From Allofrancisella frigidaquae (GTDB lineage: Bacteria > Pseudomonadota > Gammaproteobacteria > Francisellales > Francisellaceae): a stretch of 64,000 bases of DNA. A program made the position numbers and the translations under genes. The notes beneath the pieces were generated by a model. The model searched no databases. It was not told where the DNA came from and saw nothing but the letters and a program-made list of their open reading frames with translations. The stretch covers positions 62,001-126,000 of the forward strand of contig NZ_CP038017.1 of NCBI RefSeq assembly GCF_012222825.1. The letters are read 5' to 3'. Each line of letters opens with the position of its first letter. Positions within the stretch are counted from its first letter, which is position 1. Below, piece by piece: positions 36,371-45,001 of this stretch.

Positions 36371-36904
36371 TTATAGAACTTTAGGTATCCAAGAAAGCTC
36401 AACAAATAAAAATAAAGCTGAATATATCCCCATAAAAATGAAAGGCATGTATATTTCAAGCACTCTAATAGGTTTAAATGAACCTTTTTCTTCTGCTATG
36501 TGTTCTTCAGTAAGCCACACTCTTGATGGCAGACGTCTTTCTAAGGATGGTACGATACTACTTTTAATTTGAATATGATGCCTGAAGAATCTAATAATTT
36601 TCCACCAAGCGTAGCAAAAAACTAGTCCAGCAAAATATGGAATAATGACTAAAACAGGTGAAGGAGGATTATCGATATTTATGTTATTACTAATAGCTAG
36701 TGCTACGATGCCTACTAAAAGTAAGTTTATAACTAAGAAAAAAAGATTTATTACAATTCTTCTATAGCTTGTCCTATCAGTTAATTCAACATAGATGCGG
36801 TATTGTTCAATTAGTAACGCATTATATTGCTCATTTGAGAAATTACTTTCATCCTCATTACTCCATAGCTTATTTTGTATATCTTTTTGGCTAATCTTTT
36901 CCAT
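36371..36904 (-). CDS. Inner-membrane protein, 8xMP/RipA-like family
   Basis: 177 residues. The N-terminal segment YNALLIEQYRIYVELTDRTS leads into three to four membrane helices (about 52-75, 83-103, 148-170) with a charged loop RRLPSRVWLTEEHIAEEKG. This start and layout are those of the RipA/octameric membrane protein family; in Francisella RipA is an inner-membrane protein needed for growth in host cells. I do not assign the symbol because other members of the family exist. Convergent to the acyltransferase. Confidence 0.6.
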   Translation of the reverse strand: MEKISQKDIQNKLWSNEDESNFSNEQYNALLIEQYRIYVELTDRTSYRRIVINLFFLVINLLLVGIVALAISNNINIDNPPSPVLVIIPYFAGLVFCYAWWKIIRFFRHHIQIKSSIVPSLERRLPSRVWLTEEHIAEEKGSFKPIRVLEIYMPFIFMGIYSALFLFVELSWIPKVL

Positions 36905-36995
36905 TTTATTCCTATGTCTTTATATTTATAAATCGAAGGTGCAAATCTAATGCTATTATATTTTATATTATTTATCAAATTTTTATCACTCTAGG

Positions 36996-37541
36996 CTACC
37001 TAATTTGTTCGTTATTTATAATATCTATTATTTTAGATGGAGCTGTAGAGCTTTTATTTGGTGTTATAAGTACAGTTATATCTTCAAAGGTTTTATCAAT
37101 TAAATTGACATCATCAATAGGATGCTCACCGGATATGTTTGCACTAGTTGAAATAATAGCTCGCTCAAGCTTACTACAGATGTCTTTAATTGTTTTTATC
37201 CTTACTAAGCGAATAGCAATTGTCGATTTTCCTCCAGTAAGCCAACTTATACTTTGTTTCGCTGGAACAAGCCATGTGGTAGGAGTTTCTTGGATAGTAG
37301 ATATTTTTTTAAATTGTTCTTCTGATAGTGAATCTTTATCTATATATTGTAAGAGATGTTCAAAATTATGAGAAATTATAATAAAGCCCTTACTAGAGCT
37401 ACGTTGTTTTAGCTTAATTAGTTTGTTAACAACTTTAGGCTCTATAATACAGCTTAGACCATATACAGTATCTGTAGGGATACTAACTATTTCTTGAGCC
37501 ATTAAGCAGGCTATAATCTTATCTATATCTTTAGTTAGCAT
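36996..37541 (-). CDS. tsaC: Threonylcarbamoyl-AMP synthase TsaC
   Basis: Makes threonylcarbamoyl-AMP from threonine, bicarbonate and ATP for t6A37 of tRNAs. 181 residues of the short YrdC/TsaC type (no Sua5 tail). Key parts: IPTDTVYGLSC (about 21-31), KQRSSSKGFIIIS (basic nucleotide-binding patch), and STSANISGEHP near residue 135. Located downstream of rpsA's terminator on the same strand. Confidence 0.92.
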   Translation of the reverse strand: MLTKDIDKIIACLMAQEIVSIPTDTVYGLSCIIEPKVVNKLIKLKQRSSSKGFIIISHNFEHLLQYIDKDSLSEEQFKKISTIQETPTTWLVPAKQSISWLTGGKSTIAIRLVRIKTIKDICSKLERAIISTSANISGEHPIDDVNLIDKTFEDITVLITPNKSSTAPSKIIDIINNEQIR

Positions 37542-37590
37542 ATTTCATATTACATTATTTGTACTAGATGATATTTTATACTTGTATTGT

Positions 37591-37628
37591 AAATAAAAAA
37601 ACCTACAAACTAAAATTTAGCTTGTAGG
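37591..37628 (-). terminator. Intrinsic terminator of rpsA
   Basis: On the minus strand CCTACAA pairs with TTGTAGG around an inner CTAAA/TTTAG stem, and a run of T (complement of AAAAAAA at 37595-37601) follows. It lies 39 bases past the rpsA stop. Confidence 0.75.
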
Positions 37629-37666
37629 CTGTATTTAAATAAATAGATAAATGATATAAAAGGCAA

Positions 37667-39337
37667 TTATTTTTTATTTAATTGCTCTTTTATTAAATCA
37701 CCTAAAGTTGTTGGAGTCATTTGTTCAACTTTGTAGTTAGTCTTATTAGTAGAAGAAGCTTCTTCCTCAACAGCTTTAATAGAAAGAGCAATACCTCTTT
37801 TCTTAGTGTCTATGTTGATAATCCTAGCTTCAACTTCTTGACCTTCGCTTAACTCATCACGAACATCTTTAGTATGGTCTACAGAAACTTCAGCAATTCT
37901 GATGAAACCATCTATGTTATTATCTTCATCAAGCATTACTACAGCACCATTTTCTTGTACTTTAGTAACTTTACCTTTAACTAAAGAGCCTTTAGGATGT
38001 AAGTTAACAAAGTTTTTGAAAGGATCTTCGGAAAGTTGCTTCATGCTAAGAGCTATTCTTTCAAGATCAGTATTTACAGAAACTAATACAGCTTCTACTT
38101 CGTCACCTTTTTTAAGTTCTTTAATAGCTTTTGCTGGATTATCCCATGCAACATCAGAGATATGCACAAGTCCATCAATCCCACCATCTAGACCAATAAA
38201 TACACCAAATTCTGTTATAGATCTGATCTTGCCAGTTACCTTATCACCAGGCTTGTAATTTTTTTCAAATTCACTCCAAGGATTTGGTTTGCACTGTTTG
38301 ATACCTAGAGAGATTCTATGGTTATCAGCATCTAGCTCTAGTACTATAACCTCAACTTCTTGACCAATAGATACAGCTTTATGTGGGTTAATATTTTTGT
38401 TTGTCCAATCCATTTCAGAAGTATGTACTAAACCTTCGATTCCTTCTTTAAGCTTAACAAAACAGCCGTAATCTGTAATATTAGTAACGCTTCCTGCCAG
38501 TTTAGCACCTACAGGTAACTCTTTTGCGATATTCAACCAAGGATCTTCACCAAGCTGTTTAATACCTAGAGAGATTCTTTGTTTTTCTTTGTCAAATTTA
38601 ATTACCTTAACATCTATTTCTTGGCCGATAGATAGTACATCTGTTGGATGACTAATTCTGCTCCAAGAGATATCTGTGATGTGTAGTAATCCATCAACGC
38701 CACCAAGATCGATAAATGCACCAAAGTCAGTAATGTTTTTAACAATACCTTTAAGAACACTACCTTCAGAGATTTTTTCAAGCATTGCATCTCTATCACC
38801 AGAGTTGCTCTCTTCAATAACAGCTTTTCTAGAAACAACAATATTGTTTCTCTTTGTATCAATCTTTACTACTTTAAGCTCGATATCTTTATCTTCTAAG
38901 TGAGCGACATCTTTGATGGGTCTTGTATCTACTAATGACCCTGGTAAGAAAGCTCTTAAACCTTCTACATCCATCGTATAACCACCACGTACGTGGTTAG
39001 TTATTCTACCTAGAACGGTTTCATTGCTTTCAAAAGCTTTTTCAATTCTGTCCCAAAGCTCGATTTTCTTAGCTTTGTCACGTGATAATCTAGTTTCACC
39101 ACAGCTATTATCTAGTGCTTCAAGTACAACATTTATTTTGTCTCCTGGAGCAACTTCTATTTCACCACAGCTATTTTTTAGTGAAGAAACAGGTATGAAT
39201 GACTCTGACTTCAGACCAGCATCGATCATAGCATATTCTTTATCAATGCTTACAACCGTTGCTTCTATGATTTTACCGACTCTCATCTCTGTTTGTTTCA
39301 GAGATTGTTCAAATAGTTCTTTGAAATTTTCTGACAT
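37667..39337 (-). CDS. rpsA: 30S ribosomal protein S1
   Basis: RNA-binding ribosomal protein that brings mRNAs with weak ribosome sites to the 30S. 556 residues with six S1 (OB-fold) repeats; the repeats show V-x-G-x-V and GVDGLLHITDIS, GIEGLVHTSEMD, GIDGLVHISDVAW, and the last is the divergent NNIDGFIRIAEVS. A short acidic/Lys tail ends LIKEQLNKK. Divergent from tadA, with about 146 bases between starts that must hold both promoters. It ends with an intrinsic terminator. Confidence 0.97.
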   Translation of the reverse strand: MSENFKELFEQSLKQTEMRVGKIIEATVVSIDKEYAMIDAGLKSESFIPVSSLKNSCGEIEVAPGDKINVVLEALDNSCGETRLSRDKAKKIELWDRIEKAFESNETVLGRITNHVRGGYTMDVEGLRAFLPGSLVDTRPIKDVAHLEDKDIELKVVKIDTKRNNIVVSRKAVIEESNSGDRDAMLEKISEGSVLKGIVKNITDFGAFIDLGGVDGLLHITDISWSRISHPTDVLSIGQEIDVKVIKFDKEKQRISLGIKQLGEDPWLNIAKELPVGAKLAGSVTNITDYGCFVKLKEGIEGLVHTSEMDWTNKNINPHKAVSIGQEVEVIVLELDADNHRISLGIKQCKPNPWSEFEKNYKPGDKVTGKIRSITEFGVFIGLDGGIDGLVHISDVAWDNPAKAIKELKKGDEVEAVLVSVNTDLERIALSMKQLSEDPFKNFVNLHPKGSLVKGKVTKVQENGAVVMLDEDNNIDGFIRIAEVSVDHTKDVRDELSEGQEVEARIINIDTKKRGIALSIKAVEEEASSTNKTNYKVEQMTPTTLGDLIKEQLNKK

Positions 39338-39483
39338 TTTATTATTTCCATTCCAGTGTGGTTAGTTAAACATAGTTTGCTTGTGTCCCACTGGAAGTAC
39401 AAAAAAACACGTAGCAAACAATTTTGTTAATGTATAATATTATATAAGAGAATCTAATACTTCAAGTTAAAAAGTATTTTCAG

Positions 39484-39942
39484 GTGTCAAAACAGTTACA
39501 AGAGCATAATTTTTTTATGCAACAAGCTTATGAGCAAGCTTTAATAGCATATAATTTGGGAGAGGTCCCTATAGGAGCTATTTTAGTCAAAGAGGGGCAA
39601 ATTCTTGCTAAGAGTTATAATAGAACTATAGTAGATATTAACCCGACTGCCCATGCAGAAATATTAACTATTCAAATGGCAGCTAACTTATTAACAAATC
39701 ATCGATTAGTCAATACAAAATTGTATGTAACCCTTGAGCCATGTATAATGTGTTTGGGCGCTTTAGTCCAAGCTAGAGTGACAGAAGTAATATATGCATG
39801 TAAAGATAAACGGGTTGGAGCTTTTTCTCAAGAAAAGTACCACCTCAACAAGAACTTAAACCATAATCTAAAAGTAACAGAAGGCGTGATGGCAGATAAG
39901 TGCGGCAGCCTTCTAAAAGAATTTTTTTTGGGAAAAAGATGA
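39484..39942 (+). CDS. tadA: tRNA adenosine(34) deaminase TadA
   Basis: Converts A34 to inosine in tRNA-Arg(ACG). 152 residues from GTG 39484; the start fits E. coli TadA, whose helix begins about eleven residues before the match to MQQAYEQA. Zinc site: HAE (with catalytic Glu) near residue 57 and PCIMC near residue 88. Ends KEFFLGKR. The ddl ATG overlaps its stop codon, so the two are translated together. Confidence 0.95.
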   Translation: MSKQLQEHNFFMQQAYEQALIAYNLGEVPIGAILVKEGQILAKSYNRTIVDINPTAHAEILTIQMAANLLTNHRLVNTKLYVTLEPCIMCLGALVQARVTEVIYACKDKRVGAFSQEKYHLNKNLNHNLKVTEGVMADKCGSLLKEFFLGKR

Positions 39943-40826
39943 AAAAAGAAAAAATAGTGGTTTTGTACGGTGGAGATTCGCCTGAAAGGGAAGTTTCATT
40001 AAAGTCTGGTAAAGCTGTACTAGAATCTTTGCAAAAACAGGGCTATGATGCTGTGGGATTGGATGCTAGCTCAAAAGAACTTGTAAAAGGATTACTTAAG
40101 TTAAATCCTGATAAGTGCTTTGTCGCGTTACATGGTGAAGATGGAGAAAATGGTAAAGTATCAGCATTATTGGAAATGTTGAAGATAAAACATACTTCTT
40201 CTGATATGAAGTCTAGTGTAATAACTATGGATAAGATGCTTTCTAAAGAAATATGGATGCATCACAAAATGCCTACTCCTAAGGCTAAGATTCTTACAGC
40301 TAGGTTGATTAACGAAGAAGAAATTAGTTTTCCAGTTGCTGTTAAGCCATGTAGTGGTGGTTCAAGTATAGCTACATTTAAGGTTAATTCAGTTTCAGAG
40401 TTAAAAGCAGCTTATAGTGAAGCTTCTAAATATGGTGATGTAATGGTTGAGCAGTGGATAACTGGCAAGGAGATAACAGTAGCTATTGTTAATAATGAAG
40501 TGTATTCGTCTGTGTGGATTGAGCCATTAAATGATTTTTATGATTATGAGTCAAAATATAGCGGTAAATCAATTTATCATAGTCCTAGTGGGCTGTGTAA
40601 ACAAAAAGAACTTGAGGCAAGGCAGCTAGCAAAAAAAGCTTATGATATTTTGGAATGTAAGGGGCATGCTAGGGTTGACCTTATATATGACCAAGATACG
40701 TTTTACCTAATGGAAATTAACTCTTCTCCAGGTATGACAGAACATAGTTTATCTCCAAAATCTGCAGCAGCAGAAGGTATTGATTTTGATAATTTTGTAA
40801 AAATAATTATAGAACAAGCACGGTGA
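39939..40826 (+). CDS. ddl: D-alanine--D-alanine ligase
   Basis: Makes the D-Ala-D-Ala dipeptide of peptidoglycan. 295 residues, ATP-grasp. Blocks: VLYGGDSPEREVSLKSGKAV at the start, FVALHGEDGENGK, PVAVKPCSGGSSI (ATP loop), and the metal-site end YLMEINSSPGMTEHSL. The start overlaps the tadA stop (ATGA); ftsQ overlaps its end (TGATG). It belongs to the ddl-ftsQ-ftsA-ftsZ-lpxC series. Confidence 0.95.
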   Translation: MKKEKIVVLYGGDSPEREVSLKSGKAVLESLQKQGYDAVGLDASSKELVKGLLKLNPDKCFVALHGEDGENGKVSALLEMLKIKHTSSDMKSSVITMDKMLSKEIWMHHKMPTPKAKILTARLINEEEISFPVAVKPCSGGSSIATFKVNSVSELKAAYSEASKYGDVMVEQWITGKEITVAIVNNEVYSSVWIEPLNDFYDYESKYSGKSIYHSPSGLCKQKELEARQLAKKAYDILECKGHARVDLIYDQDTFYLMEINSSPGMTEHSLSPKSAAAEGIDFDNFVKIIIEQAR

Positions 40827-41506
40827 TGAAAGCTTTTAGACGATTGATAATACCTTTGTCAATACTTGTTACGTTATTTGGGATAGTAGTTTATTTAATG
40901 CTACAAACAGACAGAAGTATTTCAAAGGTAGATGTCGTTTCTAATGATGGTTTAGTATACGTTTCTAGGCAGGAATTAATAAACAAGATAACAAGTTTGA
41001 ATAACAAGCAATGGTTTGATCTTAATATTGAAGATATAGAGAAACACTTGTATAGAATAAAGGGTGTAGATTATATTTTGGTCAAAAAAGTGTGGCCTTC
41101 AACATTAGTTATATATTTATATAATAGAAAACCTATAGCCTACTGGGGTAACAATAAGATTTTGATTGATAATATGGATATCGTCAAACCTGCTATATTT
41201 AATTATGATCAAGAGCTTCCGTATATACAAAGTAATGATGAAAATAATAGACACTATATTTACGAAACTTATCAAAAGTTAAATGATATTGCAAAAACAA
41301 ATTCTTCAGAGATTATTGAAATTTTTTACCAAGGTAACCAGTTTAAATTACAACTTTTAAATGGTCAGGTTGTAATCCTTGGATCAAGGAACCTTGATTT
41401 TCGTCTAAAGGAGTATTTTAGGAACTACAAAAGAGTTAAAGATTATGAATCTGTAGAATATTTTGATATGCGATATGCCAATGGTTTTGCCATAAAGTAT
41501 AAATAA
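40826..41506 (+). CDS. ftsQ: Cell division protein FtsQ
   Basis: Bitopic inner-membrane divisome protein. 226 residues: a short cytoplasmic tail, one membrane helix (about 10-28), a POTRA domain (VDVVSNDGLVYVSRQELINKI and WFDLNIEDIEKHLYRIKGVDYILVKKVWPSTLVIYL), and the beta domain with ending YFDMRYANGFAIKYK. I take ATG 40826, in a TGATG overlap with ddl; the GTG before it is less likely. Confidence 0.92.
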   Translation: MKAFRRLIIPLSILVTLFGIVVYLMLQTDRSISKVDVVSNDGLVYVSRQELINKITSLNNKQWFDLNIEDIEKHLYRIKGVDYILVKKVWPSTLVIYLYNRKPIAYWGNNKILIDNMDIVKPAIFNYDQELPYIQSNDENNRHYIYETYQKLNDIAKTNSSEIIEIFYQGNQFKLQLLNGQVVILGSRNLDFRLKEYFRNYKRVKDYESVEYFDMRYANGFAIKYK

Positions 41507-41525
41507 AAATAAAATTCCCATTTTG

Positions 41526-41555
41526 TTGGTTTTCTATAATAAATAAGCTTATAAT
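41526..41555 (+). promoter_or_regulatory. Candidate promoter for ftsAZ
   Basis: TTGGTT (41526-41531), 18 bases, TATAAT (41550-41555), about 65 bases before the ftsA ATG. A second TATAAT lies at 41535. ftsQ and ftsA are 113 bases apart, so a separate promoter is reasonable. Confidence 0.4.
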
Positions 41556-41619
41556 GTAGTCTAGGTACGCATTAAAAAACTAGAAATACAAATCTATTTT
41601 AATAACTAAGGTAAGTATA

Positions 41620-42876
41620 ATGGGCTTCGGAAGTAGTAATTTTTGTGCAGTTGATTTAGGTTCTCACAAGATCACAGTAGCTATAGGTCAGATGGTTGAA
41701 AATGATACTATTAAAATACTAGGGGTCAGCCAAAAAAAATCAAAGGGTATAAAACAAGGCTCAGTAATAAACCTTGAAATGGCTATGGAAACTCTTAGCG
41801 AAGCTTTAGACGAAGCAAAAAGCATAGCTGGTGTTGATACTAAAGATATCACCTTGGGTCTGAGTGCGCCTAGTATCAAGGGCTTTAACTCTTATGGTTT
41901 GGCAGCAGTAGAAAATGGAGAGGTTGCTATGGAAGATTTAGCCATGGCAATTAAGACTGCTAAGGCTGTGCCTATGTCAGCAGATACAGAAATGCTTCAT
42001 GTTTTGCAAAGGGATTACGTAGTAGACGGCCAGTCAGGGGTCACAGAACCAATAGGCATGTTTGCTGTAAGGTTAGAATCAAATGTACATATAGTAGTTA
42101 TCTCATCTCGTTTATTACAAAATGTTAGAAAATGTATTTCAAACTGTGGTTATAAGATAAACAATATAGTTGTAGAGCAGCTGGCTTCAAGTGAGGCTAT
42201 TCTTACAGATAGTGAAAAAGAAATGGGTGTTTGTTTAGTAAACATGGGCGCTGATACAACAAGTTTTTCAGTTTTTTCAGACAACGGTATTTGCTACACA
42301 TCAACTATTCCTGCTGGTGGGAATAATATTTCATCCGATGTATCAAAAGTTTTTAAACTTCCAATAGAAGCAGCAGAAAGTTTAAAACTACAATACGGAT
42401 ATGCAGCAAGTAAGTATTTAAAAAATCCAGATGAGAAGATAGATATTCCAAACTCTTTGGGAAATGCTAAAAAAAGAATATCTTTACAAGATTTATCATT
42501 AGTTATAGAAGCCCGGGTAGAAGAAATATTTAGATCTTTGTATGATGAATTAGAGGTTAATGGTTTGCTTGAACTTATGCCATCAGGGATAGTTTTCACA
42601 GGTGGTGGCGCTAAACTAAAAGGATTGGCTAGGCTTGCTTTAGATATGTTTAAGTTACCTGCTGCAAGAGTTGGGGGGCCTATAGAGGTTTCTGGAGCAA
42701 ATGAGGTTGTCCATAACCCGTCATATGCTACAGTTGTAGGTTTGCTTAAATACGCTAGTGAGCACGACCACTGTAAATTAGTTGAGTCAAAAGTAGAAGA
42801 AGATACAACAAAAGAAAATAAGCCTAAGAAAAAAATTGTTTCTTCAGTAAAGGGGTGGTTTTCTAATAATTTTTAA
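41620..42876 (+). CDS. ftsA: Cell division protein FtsA
   Basis: Actin-like ATPase that tethers FtsZ to the membrane. 418 residues. Phosphate-1 loop VDLGSHKITVAIG near the start, SHS2-type 1C domain, phosphate-2 VNMGADTTSFSVF, and adenosine motif FTGGGAKLKG. The C-terminal amphipathic helix is KGWFSNNF (final residues), for membrane attachment. Forty-one bases before ftsZ. Confidence 0.96.
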   Translation: MGFGSSNFCAVDLGSHKITVAIGQMVENDTIKILGVSQKKSKGIKQGSVINLEMAMETLSEALDEAKSIAGVDTKDITLGLSAPSIKGFNSYGLAAVENGEVAMEDLAMAIKTAKAVPMSADTEMLHVLQRDYVVDGQSGVTEPIGMFAVRLESNVHIVVISSRLLQNVRKCISNCGYKINNIVVEQLASSEAILTDSEKEMGVCLVNMGADTTSFSVFSDNGICYTSTIPAGGNNISSDVSKVFKLPIEAAESLKLQYGYAASKYLKNPDEKIDIPNSLGNAKKRISLQDLSLVIEARVEEIFRSLYDELEVNGLLELMPSGIVFTGGGAKLKGLARLALDMFKLPAARVGGPIEVSGANEVVHNPSYATVVGLLKYASEHDHCKLVESKVEEDTTKENKPKKKIVSSVKGWFSNNF

Positions 42877-42917
42877 GATAGTGATATAGGTAAATATATA
42901 AATAAAGGAGTGTAAAT

Positions 42918-44063
42918 ATGTTTGACTTTAACGATTCAATGATTTCAAATGCTGTAATTAAAGTAATCGGCGTTGGTGGTGGTGGCGGTAACGCTGTTCA
43001 GCATATGTGTGATGAGGTTACAGATGTTGAATTTTTTGCTTTAAATACTGATGGTCAAGCTTTATCAAAGTCAAAAGTTCAAAATGTACTACAAATAGGT
43101 ACAAATTTGACTAAAGGACTGGGAGCTGGTGCAAATCCAGAAATCGGTAAAAGAGCAGCTACAGAAGATAGAGCTAAGATAGAGCAACTATTAGAAGGTG
43201 CTGATATGGTTTTTATCACTGCTGGTATGGGTGGTGGTACAGGTACAGGTGGGGCCCCAGTTGTTGCAGAGGTTGCAAAAGATATGGGTGTACTTACAGT
43301 TGCTGTAGTTACTAAGCCTTTCCCGTTTGAAGGACCTAGAAGAATGAAAGCAGCTGAGTTAGGAATTGAAGAATTAACTAAACATGTTGATTCAATAATC
43401 ACCGTTCCAAATGAAAAGCTACTTAGTGTTTTAGGAAAAGAAGCTAGTTTAATAGATGCTTTTAATGCGGCTAATGATGTTTTAGGAAATGCTGTTAAAG
43501 GAGTTTCTGAGTTAATAACTAGACCAGGTTTGATAAACGTTGACTTTGCTGATGTTAGGGCTGTTATGACTAATATGGGTCTAGCTATGATGGGTATGGG
43601 TGAGGCATCTGGTGAAAATAGAGCAAGAGAGGCAGCAGAAGCTGCGATTTCAAGCCCTCTTTTAGAAGATATTAATCTAGATGGTGCTAAAGGTGTAATA
43701 GTGAATATTACAGCCGGTATGGATATGTCTATAGGGGAGTTTGAGGAAGTTGGAGAGGTTATTAGATCTTTCATTTCTGATGATGCTATTGTTATAGCAG
43801 GTACAGTTATTGATCCTGATATAACTGATTCTATGAAAGTGACAGTTGTTGTTACTGGTATAGAAAAAGTATCTATGAAGAAAGGTTTTGGATTAGAAAA
43901 AGGTGCTCACCACTCTCAAAGAGAAATTTCTTCTGAAAGAGCAGCACCAGCTGCTTCTTTCCTAAGAAGGGAAGCAGAAGTTGCTACTACTAGTATCACT
44001 CCTGGTTCTGGATCTGATGATGCTAATAAGTCAGATATACCTAGTTTTCTAAGAAGAAAGTAG
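42918..44063 (+). CDS. ftsZ: Cell division protein FtsZ
   Basis: Tubulin-like GTPase that forms the Z ring. 381 residues with strong AAGGAG site before ATG. GTP signature [13 protein letters not shown] (about 104-116), T7 loop [11 protein letters not shown], a short variable linker and the C-terminal peptide DIPSFLRRK that binds FtsA/ZipA (family form DIPAFLR). Last division gene of the cluster, followed by lpxC. Confidence 0.98.
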   Translation: MFDFNDSMISNAVIKVIGVGGGGGNAVQHMCDEVTDVEFFALNTDGQALSKSKVQNVLQIGTNLTKGLGAGANPEIGKRAATEDRAKIEQLLEGADMVFITAGMGGGTGTGGAPVVAEVAKDMGVLTVAVVTKPFPFEGPRRMKAAELGIEELTKHVDSIITVPNEKLLSVLGKEASLIDAFNAANDVLGNAVKGVSELITRPGLINVDFADVRAVMTNMGLAMMGMGEASGENRAREAAEAAISSPLLEDINLDGAKGVIVNITAGMDMSIGEFEEVGEVIRSFISDDAIVIAGTVIDPDITDSMKVTVVVTGIEKVSMKKGFGLEKGAHHSQREISSERAAPAASFLRREAEVATTSITPGSGSDDANKSDIPSFLRRK

Positions 44064-44104
44064 CCACAAGATTAGTTAAATAAAGCTATAAAGAGAAGTT
44101 GCTT

Positions 44105-44962
44105 ATGAAACAAAAAACCTTAGCAAGGGAGTTTTCTGTATCAGGAATAGGCTTGCATTCTGGAGTTAACGTTTCTATGATAGTTAAACCTGCAACTGTT
44201 GATACTGGTATAATTTTTCGTAGAGCTGACTTACAGCCAGTCGTAGATATTAAGGTTACTCCATCTAATATCAAAGAAGCTATTATGTGTACTCTTTTAA
44301 CTAAAGATGGTGATCAAAGTTTATCTATCTCTACAATTGAGCATTTGATGTCTGCTTTTGCGATGTTTGAAATAGATAACGTTTTGATAGAGGTCAATGC
44401 TCCAGAGTTACCAGTTATGGACGGTAGTTCTCATGATTTTGTTAATTTATTAAAGCAAGTCGGTGTAGTTGAGCAAAATACAGCTAGAAAAGGTATCAAA
44501 ATTTTAAAGCCAGTAAGAGTCGAGGATGAGGATAAATTCGCAGAGGTATTACCAAGCGATAGTCTTAAGTATGAGTTTAAAATTAAATGGGACCACCCTG
44601 TAATTGCAGCTACTAATGATCATATAGTTTTTGAATATAACCTTGGTGAATATATTAAAATGATTTCAAGAGCTAGAACTTTTGGTTTTTATGAGCAGCT
44701 TGCTTATTTACACCAAAACAACCTTGCAAAAGGTGCTTCTTTAGATAATGCTGTTGGTATTACAAATGAAGGTGTTTTGAATGAAGGTGGTTTACGATAC
44801 GCAGATGAATTTGTAAGACATAAGCTACTGGATGCAATTGGTGATTTTTATGTTGGAGGTTATATACTAGGGCATTTTAATTGCTATAAGTCTGGACATA
44901 CTCTTAATAATAAGCTGCTACATGCTATATTTGCTGATAAAGATGCATGGGAATATTTTTAA
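44105..44962 (+). CDS. lpxC: UDP-3-O-acyl-N-acetylglucosamine deacetylase LpxC
   Basis: Zinc deacetylase, first committed step of lipid A synthesis. 285 residues from ATG 44105 (AGAGAAG upstream). Zinc ligands: the IEHLMSAFAMFEIDN block (His near 78) and VRHKLLDAIGD (His/Asp near 234-238); C-terminal GH-x18-H region with the general-base His is present as LGHFNCYKSGHTLNNKLLH. Start MKQKTLAREFSVSGIGLHSG is typical. Placement after ftsZ is the standard order. Confidence 0.97.
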   Translation: MKQKTLAREFSVSGIGLHSGVNVSMIVKPATVDTGIIFRRADLQPVVDIKVTPSNIKEAIMCTLLTKDGDQSLSISTIEHLMSAFAMFEIDNVLIEVNAPELPVMDGSSHDFVNLLKQVGVVEQNTARKGIKILKPVRVEDEDKFAEVLPSDSLKYEFKIKWDHPVIAATNDHIVFEYNLGEYIKMISRARTFGFYEQLAYLHQNNLAKGASLDNAVGITNEGVLNEGGLRYADEFVRHKLLDAIGDFYVGGYILGHFNCYKSGHTLNNKLLHAIFADKDAWEYF

Positions 44963-44967
44963 CACAG

Positions 44968-45001
44968 TTCGGAACATATAATTTTAGTTTGCAACAGCCC
45001 C
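44968..45001. repeat. Copy A of a 34-bp dispersed repeat
   Basis: Matches 55132-55165 at 29 of 34 positions by direct comparison. Its minus strand starts GGGGCTGTTGCAAACTAAA, which looks like the terminal repeat of IS5/IS6-type elements. It fills the gap between the convergent lpxC and dnaX genes. Confidence 0.6.
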
